Positions 1 through 8,023 of a stretch of 28,115 nucleotides of DNA are shown piece by piece (within the stretch, counting starts at the first letter, position 1; each line of letters starts with the position of its first letter). Origin of the DNA: an uncultured Oscillospiraceae bacterium (lineage in GTDB: Bacteria > Bacillota > Clostridia > Oscillospirales > Oscillospiraceae); the NCBI GenBank assembly GCA_910577915.1, contig CAJTOM010000029.1, positions 1-28,115 of the forward strand. The letters are read 5' to 3'. Position numbers and translations under genes: made by a program. The notes below the pieces were generated by a model. It did not search any database. It saw nothing but the letters and a program-made list of their open reading frames with translations, and was not told the origin of the DNA.

Positions 1-2
1 GC

Positions 3-65
3 GAGAAGGCCAGCTACATCCACGGCGTCACCCTCAACGTGGCCGGCGGAAAGACAAGAGGGTAG
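3..65 (+). CDS. C-terminal tail of a short-chain dehydrogenase (partial)
   Basis: Only the last 20 codons and the stop are inside the window. The peptide ends in YIHGVTLNVAGGKTRG, which resembles the C-terminal strand of short-chain dehydrogenase/reductase (SDR) proteins, where an 'I-T/H-G-x-x-L-x-V-x-G-G' segment is usual. The stop is three bases before the sulfatase start codon, so the two genes are probably cotranscribed and the sulfatase ribosome-binding site (GAGGG) lies inside this gene. Substrate cannot be inferred from the fragment. Confidence 0.6.
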   Translation, partial: EKASYIHGVTLNVAGGKTRG

Positions 66-68
66 GCC

Positions 69-1523
69 ATGGACAAGCGGCCCAACATCCTGCTGATTCT
101 CTCCGACCAACAGCGGCGGGACTCCCTGGGGGCCTATGGCTGCCGGTACGTCAGCACCCCCCGTCTGGACGCCCTGGCGGCGGAGGGGACCCGCTACGAT
201 CACGCCTACTGCACCGCCCCGGTCTGCACCCCCAGCCGGGCCAGCATTCTCACCGGCAAGCGGCTGAGCGGTCACGGGGTATACAATCTCTTCGACATTC
301 TGCCGGAGACGGAGCGGCTGCTGCCCTGGCACCTGCGGGAGGCGGGGTACCAGACGGGGCTGGTGGGGAAGCTCCATGTCAGCGGCATCCTCTACGAGAC
401 CCGGCGGCGGAATCCGGGGGACGGGTTCGACGTCTACGAGCTCAGCCACGACCCCAACGTGCTGCCGGACGAGCCTTTGAACTTTTACGGCAGGTGGCTG
501 CGGGAGAACCACCCGGAGACCTATGAGAAAATCCGGACGGAGGGGAGACGGTGGACCAACCGGCCGCCGGAGACCCACTTCTCCACCTGGGTCAGCGAGC
601 GCTCCGCCGCCTTCATCCGGGGGCGGGACAGGGAGAAGCCCTTCTTCCTGTCCGTGGGCTACTTCGACCCCCACAGCCCCTACGACAACCACCCCGCCGG
701 CAGCGAGGCGCTGCTCCGGGAGGAATTCCGCCCGCCTCTGACGGCCCCGGAGGGGGAGCCGGAGGGCTGCCGGCTGGAGGCCCTGGAGGAGATTCGCCGC
801 CTCCAGTGCCGGAACCCCCGCAGCCGCTTCACCCCGCAGGAGGCGGAGCAGCTGCGCCGGGGGTACTTCGCCGGGGTGTCCTTTCTGGACCAGCAGCTGG
901 GGAAGATCATAGATGCACTGCGGGAGGAGGGGATCTATGACAACACGCTGATCATCTACTCCTCGGACCACGGGGATATGATCTGCGACCACAACCTGCT
1001 GGGCAAGGGGGCCTATTTCTACGACGGCTGCACCAACGTGCCCCTGATCGTGAAGTACCCCGGACAGCGGGAGGGCCGGGTCAGCGGCGAGCTGGTCCAG
1101 CTCAACGACATCTTCGCCACCGCCATGGCGGCGGCGGGGTTGGAGCAGCCTGTCCCGCCGGAGAGCCGGCCTCTCCAGCCGGGGACGGGCCGGGAGATCG
1201 CCGTGTGCGAGTACCGGGGCTGCAGCCAGATGGACCTAGGGGTCTTCCCCCACCCGGTCCAGGCCACCATGATCCGGGGGGAGCGGTACAAGCTGAACCT
1301 GTACCACGACACCGGCGAGATGCAGCTGTTTGACATGGAGGACGACCCCCAGGAGCTGCGGGACCTGGCCAGAGAGCCGGGCCATGAGGGGACAATTGCC
1401 CGGCTGCAGCGGCTCTATATGGACGAGAAGGCGGGGGAGGACTACCGGCTGAACGCCTCACGGGGCGGGCTGTCAGAGATTCCGGCCTTCTCCAAGCTGA
1501 AGCAGCAGATGGAGAAACATTAG
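69..1523 (+). CDS. Type I sulfatase family hydrolase (cysteine type)
   Basis: A 484-residue protein of the alkaline phosphatase/sulfatase superfamily, predicted to hydrolyse a sulfate ester. The N-terminus NILLILSDQQ carries the first metal-binding acidic residue (D13). The catalytic signature is C53-T-P-S-R57, followed by ASILTGK; this cysteine is expected to be oxidised to formylglycine. The second metal site is SSDHGD near residues 297-303, followed by a histidine/lysine segment (DHNLLGKGAYFYDG) common in sulfatases. The C-terminus (QLFDMEDDPQELRDLA) is the usual sulfatase end. There is no signal peptide, so it should act in the cytoplasm on an imported or internally released sulfated compound. 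Length is normal for the family. It follows an SDR gene by 3 bp, suggesting a small catabolic operon. No sulfatase-maturating radical SAM enzyme is in the window. The substrate (glycan, choline-type or other) cannot be assigned. Confidence 0.9.
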   Translation: MDKRPNILLILSDQQRRDSLGAYGCRYVSTPRLDALAAEGTRYDHAYCTAPVCTPSRASILTGKRLSGHGVYNLFDILPETERLLPWHLREAGYQTGLVGKLHVSGILYETRRRNPGDGFDVYELSHDPNVLPDEPLNFYGRWLRENHPETYEKIRTEGRRWTNRPPETHFSTWVSERSAAFIRGRDREKPFFLSVGYFDPHSPYDNHPAGSEALLREEFRPPLTAPEGEPEGCRLEALEEIRRLQCRNPRSRFTPQEAEQLRRGYFAGVSFLDQQLGKIIDALREEGIYDNTLIIYSSDHGDMICDHNLLGKGAYFYDGCTNVPLIVKYPGQREGRVSGELVQLNDIFATAMAAAGLEQPVPPESRPLQPGTGREIAVCEYRGCSQMDLGVFPHPVQATMIRGERYKLNLYHDTGEMQLFDMEDDPQELRDLAREPGHEGTIARLQRLYMDEKAGEDYRLNASRGGLSEIPAFSKLKQQMEKH

Positions 1524-1552
1524 AGACGGAGGGCGGCGCGGGCCGCCTGAAA

Positions 1553-1593
1553 GCGCCCGCCCTGGGGCCGCTGTGCGGCTTTGGGGCGGGCGC
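1553..1593 (+). terminator. GC-rich hairpin after the sulfatase gene, no U-tract
   Basis: A perfect 10-bp inverted repeat, GCGCCCGCCC (1553-1562) and GGGCGGGCGC (1584-1593), encloses a nested 5-bp stem GCCGC/GCGGC (1567-1571 and 1575-1579). It lies between the sulfatase stop and the ribosome-binding site of the next gene. No run of T follows, so it may end transcription poorly, or act as an mRNA-stability or processing hairpin. Confidence 0.5.
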
Positions 1594-1620
1594 GGAGATG
1601 AAACGGGAGGAGATACAGCC

Positions 1621-4600
1621 ATGAGACGAACCAGAACGCAATTTTGGCGGCGCACCGTCAGCACCCTGCTGGCATTGCTGCTGGCGATGCAGGCCCTGCC
1701 CGCCGCACTGGCGGCAGATGCGGCGGAGGAGACGGAGGAAATAGCGGCGGGGACGACGCCGGAGGAAGAGGGGACGGAGAGCGGGGAGCCCCAGGAGCCG
1801 GCGGATGCGCCGGAGGATATGCCGGGAAATGATCCGCTGGACGATCCGGAGGATACGCCCCAGGAGCCGGCGGAGGACGGCCTGCCGTCCTCCGGTACTC
1901 CCGTTGGGAGTACCGGAATGGAGGCTGAGGACGGGAATGAGGAAAGTGAAGCAGGACCCGAGGACGGGGGTGCGGCTGTGATTGAGGAAGGATGGAACCA
2001 GGAGGAAGGGACCGATATTCAGTGGAAGTTGGAGAATGGCGCCCTTACGCTGAGAGGAACGGGCGCGACGGGGGAGTATCCTAAAACGCTCCCCCCGTGG
2101 AACGATCAAATAGCAAGTGTTACATCTGTGGTGATTGGCGAAAATATTACGGCATTAGGCGCACGGGTGTTTATTAATGCAAAGAAACTGACGAGTATTA
2201 CTTTGCCGAAGTCGCTGACTGCTATTGGAGACGGGGCATTTCGCAATTGTGCCTCATTGGAAGCTGTTACGATTCCTGGTAGTGTGACAACCTTGGGACG
2301 TGTTTCCTTTTTGGGATGTTCTAGCTTGAAAACTTTTACCTGGGAGAACGATCCTAGCAAGACGTATGAAATAGGAGACCAGGTTTTCAGTGGTAATACA
2401 GCGCTGGCAGAGATGAGGCTCCCTGCGGTAACAAAGGTAAATCTCCGCGGAACAAACGGTCCGTTCACTAACTGTACTGCTGAAGCTCCGCTTTGGACAA
2501 AGGACGGTACCATCACCTTTGCTGGTACAATGGAGCAGTGCAAGGCGCTGTTCGAGGGTGAGAATGCAGGCGTTCCGGCAGATGTTGGCTTCCGTGTAAC
2601 ATGCTCTGACGGCAACTATACCTTCGGCGACCCCGATGCCGAGAAGCCGGACCCGGATCCCAAGCCGGAGCCGATTAATCCAGATAATAAGCTCACCGGC
2701 TATGTGGGGGATAACATCACTTGGACCTATGATCCCGTAACAAAAACGTTGACGCTGGCCGGTACCGGGGAGACCTATAATTATCCTTCTGGCGGTGATC
2801 CTTCCGTTCCTCCCTGGTACGGCAGATTGGATGAAGAGGTTGCCTATACACCTGAGCTTGAGCATGTGGTGATTGGCGAAGGTATCACCAAGCTGGGTGA
2901 CCGGCTGTTTATCAATTCCAAAAAATTGACCAGTGTGATCTTCCCCAAAACATTGACGGAGCTTGCACCGGCGACCTTCCGGAACTGCGAATCTCTTGTG
3001 AATCTTGACATGTCCGCTTCTTCGATTAAAATATTGGGGGGCCTCATGTTCAACGGCTGCTCCAAGCTGGAGTCGGTGATCTTCCCCAGCACGCTGGAGG
3101 CTCTGGGGGGGAAATCCTTTGAGAAGACCAATCTGGCGGAGATCACCTACATGGGGACCATCGATCAGTACAAGGCCCTGGCTGATTCCGGCAGGGCCGA
3201 CGATCTGAAAAACGATACGATTTTGGTCCACTGCACGGACGGGAACTACATCTACGGTAAAAACGTCATCGGCGAGCTGACCTACACCGTGATCAACGGC
3301 GTGATGACGCTCAGCGGGACCGGCGCTGTGCCGGCCGGCGCCAGCTGGGTCCGGGAGGCCTATGGGGTGCACACCCTGGTGCTCCGCTCCGGCGTGACCG
3401 AGGTCGGAGAAAACGCCTTTCGGGATTTCGGCAGCTTGAAGGAGGTTTATTACGTGGGCGACGAGACCGCCTGGGAGGCGTTCCGGGAGCGGATTCAGGC
3501 GGGGAACGATCCCCTTCTTGACGCGGCGGTGACGCTGGCCGTCTCCGGCGACTGCGGCGAGGCGGCAGACTGGTCCCTCAGCGAGGACGAGACCGTCCTC
3601 ACCATCAGCGGCAGCGGGCCGATGGCGGACTACCGCAGCGCCAAGGAGGCCCCCTGGCGGTACAGCGCGGACGCGGTGACCACCCTGCGGGTGGAGAGCG
3701 GCGTGACCACCCTGGGCGACTACGCCTTCCAGAATTTCAGAAATCTGACGGACGTGCGCCTGCAGGCCTCTCTGGAGCGGGTGGGGACCTACACCTTTAC
3801 CGGCTGCTACGCCCTTACGGAAATCCATATCCCGGAGGGCGTCCGCATCATCGCGGCCAAGGCCTTCAGCGACGCGAAGAACCTGAAAGCCGTCTACCTC
3901 CCCGCCTCCCTGGAGGCGGTGGACATGAAGGCCTTCAATTATGACACGGCCATTAAGGACGTGTACTACGCCGGAACGCAGCGCCAGTGGGACCAGCTCT
4001 GTCAGGTCCGGCTCACCAACTCCGGCAAGGGCAACGCCAACCTCCTGAACGCGGCTCTCCACTGCACCGGAACCCCTGCCAAGGCGAGCGCCGTATTTGA
4101 CGATGTGACCGGCGGCGAGCCCTACGCGGATGCCCTGGACTACCTGGTGGAGGACGGCTATCTGACCGGCTCCCGCTTTAACGGGGACGGGGCCGCCGAT
4201 CTGGACATGGCGCTGGAGGTCCTCTACCGCCGGGCCGGGGAGCCCGGACCCTACAGCGGCGCGGCCGACTGGGGGCGGCGCGCCGGTCTTGCCGCCGGCA
4301 TCGCCGGGGAGAGCCTGACCGCCGGGGAGCTGTGCCTGGTGCTGGCGCGGACCGCCGCGTACAACGGACAGCACACCCTGACCGGGGAGACGGCGGAGGA
4401 GCAGACCGCCGCCGCTCTGACCTGGGCGGAGGCCTGGCTGGACGGCGCGGCCGCCGGCGCCGCCCTGACCAGGGCCCAGGCCGCCGTCATTCTGGCGGGG
4501 TACCTTCAGGACAGCGCCGCCAGGGCGGACCGTCACGACCAGATCATCGCCTCTGTCCGCGCCGCCCTGGAGGCCGGCGGGGATGGGAGGATGTACATTC

Positions 4601-6264
4601 TGGCCCCGGACCTGACCGAGACCACCAAGGCCGCCAAGACCGGCGACTGCACCCTCATTGTCTTCCCGAACGGCGAGACGATGATGATTGACGCCGGTGT
4701 GAGCAACAGTGAGGAGAACGTGCTGCGCATGGTGCGGGAGCTGGGGCTGAAGGATCTGGACTACTTCGTGCTGACCCACCCCCACACCGACCACGCGGGC
4801 AACGCCCTGGCGGTGGGGAACGCGCTCTACGGCAGCGGCGGCAGCATCGGAACCTACTACTACTCCGGCTATCCCGCCCCGGACGGCAAGAAGACCGAGT
4901 CCGCTATTGCGGAGTTTATGGAGAGCAAGGGCGTCGCCATGGACCGGGCGGTCCACGCCGGGCAGCAGTGGACCATCGGCGGCGTGACGGTGGACGTGCT
5001 GGGGCCCACAGAGGCGGAGGTCAACTCCGGCAACACCGCCGACGAGTTTGTCAACAATGTGTCAATCCTGCTGAAGATGACCTACGGCAGCTCCACCTAT
5101 CTCACCGGCGGCGACCTCTACATCAGCCAGGAGCAGGTGATCATTGAGCGCCTGGGCGATACGCTGCGGGCGGACGTGATGAAGGCCAACCACCACGGCC
5201 TGTACACCTCCAACAGCTGGGAGTGGCTGGAGGCGGTGTCCCCCCTGGTGATGGTGACGGAGAACGACGACGTGGGCAGCAGCGTGGTGGCCGAGGCCGC
5301 CCCGGACCTGGGGATTGCCTATTACAGCGCCGGCGTGGACGGCGATGTGCTGATCGCGATGGACGACGCCCGGCAGTACGAGGTGGTCACCCAGTACGAC
5401 ACCAACCTGCGCCGGGACTACCGGGGGGAGATCGGCCTGCCCCCGCTGCCCGACGAGCCAGATGAGCCCGATACACCGGACGAGCCCGATGAGCCCGACG
5501 AGCCCGACGAGCCTGACACGCCGGACGAGCCCGACACACCGGATACGCCCGATACGCCGGACGAGTCCGACAGGCCGGATTGGCCCGACGATTTCGACGA
5601 CGACTACCGGCCCGTCCCCCCGGTGAAGCCCGGCGGGACGCAGAAGCCTCAGCCCGAGCAGCCCGGCCAGCCGGAGCAGCCCGAACAGCCGGAACAGCCC
5701 GAGCCGGAGACGCCGGCCCCCGTGTACGCCGACGTGGCGGAACACCAGTGGTTTGCCCCCGCCGTCAGCTTCGTGACGGAGCGCAATCTGATGGTGGGCA
5801 CCGCGCCGGGGCGGTTTGAGCCGGAGGGCCGGATGACCAGGGCCATGATGGCCACGGTGCTCCACCGCCTGGCGGGGACTCCCGCCGGCTCCAGCGCGGC
5901 CGGCTTCGCCGACGTGACGGCGGAGCGGTGGTTTGCCGACGCGGTGTCCTGGGCTGCGGACAGCGGCGTGGTCACCGGCGTGGGCGGCGGCAGGTTCGAC
6001 CCTGACGGCCTGGTGACCCGGGAGCAGATGGCCGTGATGCTCTACCGCATGGCGGCTTACCTGGGCCTGGACACCGCGGTCCAAGGCGGCCTGAGCGGCT
6101 TCTCCGACAGCGGTGAGGCCAGCTCCTGGGCGGAGGCGGCCCTGGCCTGGGCCGTCGGCGCGGACATCCTGCGGGGTGAGGACGGGCGTCTCATGCCCCA
6201 GGGCACGGCCAGCCGGGCGGAGATCGCCGCCGTGCTGATGCGCTTTGATGCGCTGAAGAAGTAA
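1621..6264 (+). CDS. Giant SLH-anchored surface protein with BspA-type LRRs and a metallo-beta-lactamase domain
   Basis: The frame is open from 1573, but ATG 1621 is chosen because it follows GGGAGGAG and begins a signal peptide (MRRTRTQFWRR, then a leucine/alanine core ending near ALAAD). The mature protein, about 1547 residues with its signal, contains in order: an acidic Glu/Pro-rich stretch (about 35-120); four related modules from about W135 to 810, each with 'TLxGTG', a tryptophan and BspA-like LRR_5 strands such as LTSITLPKSLTAIGDGAF; a degenerate SLH-like stretch (about 826-960); a metallo-beta-lactamase fold (about 990-1250) with H1053-P-H-T-D-H1058, a GGD at D1165 and NHHG at 1190-1193, closest in style to the ComEC C-terminal or secreted MBL hydrolases; an acidic Pro-Asp-Glu linker; and three SLH repeats (about 1369-1547). 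It should be exported and bound to cell-wall polymer. The reaction and substrate of the MBL domain are unknown. Confidence 0.88.
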   Translation: MRRTRTQFWRRTVSTLLALLLAMQALPAALAADAAEETEEIAAGTTPEEEGTESGEPQEPADAPEDMPGNDPLDDPEDTPQEPAEDGLPSSGTPVGSTGMEAEDGNEESEAGPEDGGAAVIEEGWNQEEGTDIQWKLENGALTLRGTGATGEYPKTLPPWNDQIASVTSVVIGENITALGARVFINAKKLTSITLPKSLTAIGDGAFRNCASLEAVTIPGSVTTLGRVSFLGCSSLKTFTWENDPSKTYEIGDQVFSGNTALAEMRLPAVTKVNLRGTNGPFTNCTAEAPLWTKDGTITFAGTMEQCKALFEGENAGVPADVGFRVTCSDGNYTFGDPDAEKPDPDPKPEPINPDNKLTGYVGDNITWTYDPVTKTLTLAGTGETYNYPSGGDPSVPPWYGRLDEEVAYTPELEHVVIGEGITKLGDRLFINSKKLTSVIFPKTLTELAPATFRNCESLVNLDMSASSIKILGGLMFNGCSKLESVIFPSTLEALGGKSFEKTNLAEITYMGTIDQYKALADSGRADDLKNDTILVHCTDGNYIYGKNVIGELTYTVINGVMTLSGTGAVPAGASWVREAYGVHTLVLRSGVTEVGENAFRDFGSLKEVYYVGDETAWEAFRERIQAGNDPLLDAAVTLAVSGDCGEAADWSLSEDETVLTISGSGPMADYRSAKEAPWRYSADAVTTLRVESGVTTLGDYAFQNFRNLTDVRLQASLERVGTYTFTGCYALTEIHIPEGVRIIAAKAFSDAKNLKAVYLPASLEAVDMKAFNYDTAIKDVYYAGTQRQWDQLCQVRLTNSGKGNANLLNAALHCTGTPAKASAVFDDVTGGEPYADALDYLVEDGYLTGSRFNGDGAADLDMALEVLYRRAGEPGPYSGAADWGRRAGLAAGIAGESLTAGELCLVLARTAAYNGQHTLTGETAEEQTAAALTWAEAWLDGAAAGAALTRAQAAVILAGYLQDSAARADRHDQIIASVRAALEAGGDGRMYILAPDLTETTKAAKTGDCTLIVFPNGETMMIDAGVSNSEENVLRMVRELGLKDLDYFVLTHPHTDHAGNALAVGNALYGSGGSIGTYYYSGYPAPDGKKTESAIAEFMESKGVAMDRAVHAGQQWTIGGVTVDVLGPTEAEVNSGNTADEFVNNVSILLKMTYGSSTYLTGGDLYISQEQVIIERLGDTLRADVMKANHHGLYTSNSWEWLEAVSPLVMVTENDDVGSSVVAEAAPDLGIAYYSAGVDGDVLIAMDDARQYEVVTQYDTNLRRDYRGEIGLPPLPDEPDEPDTPDEPDEPDEPDEPDTPDEPDTPDTPDTPDESDRPDWPDDFDDDYRPVPPVKPGGTQKPQPEQPGQPEQPEQPEQPEPETPAPVYADVAEHQWFAPAVSFVTERNLMVGTAPGRFEPEGRMTRAMMATVLHRLAGTPAGSSAAGFADVTAERWFADAVSWAADSGVVTGVGGGRFDPDGLVTREQMAVMLYRMAAYLGLDTAVQGGLSGFSDSGEASSWAEAALAWAVGADILRGEDGRLMPQGTASRAEIAAVLMRFDALKK
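5446..5575 (+). repeat. Tandem Pro-Asp-Glu/Thr codon repeat (cell-wall linker)
   Basis: Degenerate 9-bp units of the type GACGAGCCC or GACACGCCG repeat through this stretch and encode a string of P-D-E and P-D-T tripeptides (about residues 1276-1318). A P-E-Q repeat follows (about 1340-1362). It forms an extended acidic spacer between the metallo-beta-lactamase domain and the SLH anchor. Such repeats can change copy number by slippage. Confidence 0.75.
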
Positions 6265-6274
6265 CAGCAGACAG

Positions 6275-6302
6275 GCGCGGCCTGGCTTCGGCCAGGCCGC
6301 GC
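6275..6302 (+). terminator. 12-bp perfect hairpin with UUCG loop, no U-tract
   Basis: GCGCGGCCTGGC (6275-6286) and GCCAGGCCGCGC (6291-6302) pair perfectly around a TTCG loop closed by C-G, a very stable tetraloop. It begins ten bases after the stop of the surface-protein gene. No T run follows, so it may be a transcript 3'-end or processing element rather than a classic intrinsic terminator. Some transcription may continue into the gene at 6330. Confidence 0.55.
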
Positions 6303-6329
6303 AGGCGACGCGGAAGGGGGAGCGCTGCA

Positions 6330-7076
6330 ATGGGTTATTTTCAGAAGGATCCGCCCCGGGAGGACGCCAGGCCTCTGGGACCGGGCGGCCGCTGGCTGCA
6401 GGCGGTGACGGGGCATTTCTGCTTTGTGGTCTGCGCCGGTTTGCTGGCGGGGCTCTCCCTGGTTCCCGGCGTGCTGTGCGTGTACGGGTTCATCTCCACC
6501 GGGGCCCTGGTCTTTGTGCTGGGCTGGATTCTCGCCGGCGCGGCGGCGGGACCGGTGTGGGCGGGGGTGCAGCGGGCGGCCTGGGAGCTGCAGTTCGGGC
6601 GCCCCTGCTACCTGTACCGGGGCCTCCTGCGCTGGACCCGGGAGAATCTGCGTCAGGGCGCGGCCCTGGGGGTCCTGGGCGCGGGGCTCTGGACGCTGCT
6701 GCTCTCCCCGGCTATCCTCACCCTGCTGGGCGGCGCGCCTATGCCGGTCTGGCTGGTGGTGTGCCTGGGGCTGGGGGCGCTGGTGCTGGCCTCCGCCGGG
6801 AGCTACGCCTTCTATCAGGCGGTGCGGTGGGAGCTGAAGCTGCGGGCGGTGCTGGTCAACAGCCTGCTTCTGCTGTTCGCTGCCGGCGGGCGGACCCTGC
6901 TGGCCGGCGGGCTGTGGCTGGCCCTGCTGGCGGGGCTGCTGCTCTGGTACCCGGTGGTGTTTCCCCTGTGCGTGGTGACCGGCCTGCCTGTGCTGCTGAG
7001 CATCACGGCCCAGGCGTTTTACGCGCCGCAGGTGGATGCGCTGCTGGCGGGGCAGGAGGACGGGGAGGCTGAGTGA
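6330..7076 (+). CDS. Multi-pass membrane protein, possibly YesL/DUF624-like
   Basis: A 248-residue protein with about five or six hydrophobic segments, for example FCFVVCAGLLAGLSLVPGV, ALVFVLGWILAGAAAGPVW, ALGVLGAGLWTLLLSPAI, WLVVCLGLGALVLASAG and LAGGLWLALLAGLLLWYPVVF. The first segment begins after about 30 soluble residues. The layout (short N-terminus, paired membrane segments, a basic loop RWTRENLRQGA, short acidic tail) resembles the YesL/DUF624 group found near sugar-use genes in Firmicutes, but no decisive motif is visible, so this is tentative. A good ribosome-binding site (GGAAGGGGG) precedes ATG. It is bounded by a hairpin upstream and a strong terminator downstream, so it may be its own short unit or read-through from the surface protein. 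Function unknown. Confidence 0.7.
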   Translation: MGYFQKDPPREDARPLGPGGRWLQAVTGHFCFVVCAGLLAGLSLVPGVLCVYGFISTGALVFVLGWILAGAAAGPVWAGVQRAAWELQFGRPCYLYRGLLRWTRENLRQGAALGVLGAGLWTLLLSPAILTLLGGAPMPVWLVVCLGLGALVLASAGSYAFYQAVRWELKLRAVLVNSLLLLFAAGGRTLLAGGLWLALLAGLLLWYPVVFPLCVVTGLPVLLSITAQAFYAPQVDALLAGQEDGEAE

Positions 7077-7083
7077 GAAAAGG

Positions 7084-7124
7084 AAGGGCGAAGGCGGGGA
7101 GCGTGTCCCGCCTTCGTCCTTTTT
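7084..7124 (+). terminator. Intrinsic terminator after the membrane-protein gene
   Basis: A stem of about 15 bp pairs 7084-7098 with 7107-7121 (core GAAGGCGGG with CCCGCCTTC, one G-T wobble) around a short loop, and runs into TTTTT at 7120-7124. It begins eight bases after the stop codon. Confidence 0.88.
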
Positions 7125-7155
7125 CCGCCGCCGCCGCGCGCTGGTTTTGCGGTTC

Positions 7156-7192
7156 TGCACAAATTGGCGTTCGATTATTTGTGCAATTTTTT
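7156..7192 (+). repeat. 9-bp AT-rich inverted repeat with a T-run, upstream of the deoR-type promoter
   Basis: TGCACAAAT (7156-7164) and ATTTGTGCA (7177-7185) form a perfect inverted repeat with a 12-base gap, followed by TTTTTT at 7187-7192. It could be a second, AT-rich intrinsic terminator, or a regulator-binding palindrome upstream of the promoter that starts at 7205. The sequence alone does not decide between these. Confidence 0.5.
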
Positions 7193-7204
7193 GATCGGAA
7201 GAGA

Positions 7205-7254
7205 TTGATAATGATTGAAAATGGTTGTATGATGTAAGTACAATCAAAATTGAT
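7205..7254 (+). promoter_or_regulatory. Sigma-A promoter with candidate operator repeats for the deoR-pfkB-sorE-like operon
   Basis: TTGATA (7205-7210), a 17-bp spacer and TATGAT (7228-7233) match the sigma-A consensus well. Several short dyads surround the -10 box: TTGTA/TACAA (7225-7229, 7239-7243), TGATTG/CAATCA (7212-7217, 7241-7246) and ATCAA/TTGAT (7243-7247, 7250-7254). They lie where the DeoR-type product of the first gene could block transcription. Autoregulation is an inference from the layout. Confidence 0.7.
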
Positions 7255-7275
7255 CGAAGGAAGGCGGGGAGGCGT

Positions 7276-8019
7276 ATGCTGGCAGAACAGAGGATGGAGA
7301 TCATTCTCGCCGAGCTGGAGCAGCGGCGGGCGGTCAGCGTCGGGCAGCTGTGCGGGACCACGGGGGCGTCCGAGGCGACCATCCGGCGGGATTTGACCCT
7401 GCTGGCCCGGCAGGGGAAGCTGCACAAGGTCCACGGCGGCGCGGTGCACATCGGCGAGCAGTTCCGGGGCGGGGAGCCGGACATGGAGACCAAGCAGCGG
7501 CTGAACAGGGAGGAAAAGGGGCGCATCGCCCGGTATGCCGCCGGCCTCATCACAGACGAGGACGTGGTCTACCTGGACGCGGGATCCACGGTGATGCTCA
7601 TGGCGGACTGCGTCCAGGCGCAGAGGGCCCTGTTTGTCACCAACAGCATCGCGTGCGCCGCCAGACTGACCGGCCGGGGGCTGCGGGTCTACCTGCTGGG
7701 AGGGATGCTCAAGCCCGGCACGGTGGCGCTGGTGGGCACGGAGGCCCTGCTCTCCCTGGGGCGCTACCACTTCACGAAGGCCTTTCTGGGGGCCAATGGG
7801 GTCGCCGTCAGCCAGGGCTTCACCACGCCGGACCCGGAGGAGGCGGCGGTGAAGGCCATGGCGGCCCGGCGGGCCCGGGAGGTCTATGTGCTGGCGGACG
7901 CCAGCAAGTTCGGCACGGTCACGGCGGCGGTGATGTTCCCCCTGGAGGACGCCAGCATCGTCACCGACCGCCTGCCGGACCGGCGGTATCGGGATTACAC
8001 CAGCGTTGAGGAGGTATGA
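7276..8019 (+). CDS. DeoR-family transcriptional regulator
   Basis: The frame is open from 7225, but ATG 7276 is preferred: it begins MLAEQRMEIIL, the usual DeoR start, follows GGGGAGG, and lies downstream of the promoter, whereas the earlier start overlaps the -10 box. The product has 247 residues. An N-terminal winged helix-turn-helix holds VSVGQLCGTTGASEATIRRD and the typical wing GKLHKVHGGAV. The C-terminal sensor domain has LDAGSTV, a sugar-phosphate-binding loop of the isomerase-like fold, then GANGV, GFTTPDPEEA and YVLADASKFG, all hallmarks of DeoR proteins. Members normally repress sugar-catabolism genes until a phosphorylated sugar binds. The kinase gene starts four bases after the stop, so this is probably the local repressor and its ligand is likely a substrate or product of the next two enzymes. 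Confidence 0.93.
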   Translation: MLAEQRMEIILAELEQRRAVSVGQLCGTTGASEATIRRDLTLLARQGKLHKVHGGAVHIGEQFRGGEPDMETKQRLNREEKGRIARYAAGLITDEDVVYLDAGSTVMLMADCVQAQRALFVTNSIACAARLTGRGLRVYLLGGMLKPGTVALVGTEALLSLGRYHFTKAFLGANGVAVSQGFTTPDPEEAAVKAMAARRAREVYVLADASKFGTVTAAVMFPLEDASIVTDRLPDRRYRDYTSVEEV

Positions 8020-8023
8020 TGCC

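Noticed and set aside
2254..4956. A 900-codon open frame on the minus strand opposite the surface-protein gene
   Set aside because: It lies antisense to a gene with clear domains, is Gly/Val/His-rich without recognisable motifs and has no ribosome-binding site; it is an effect of high third-position GC.
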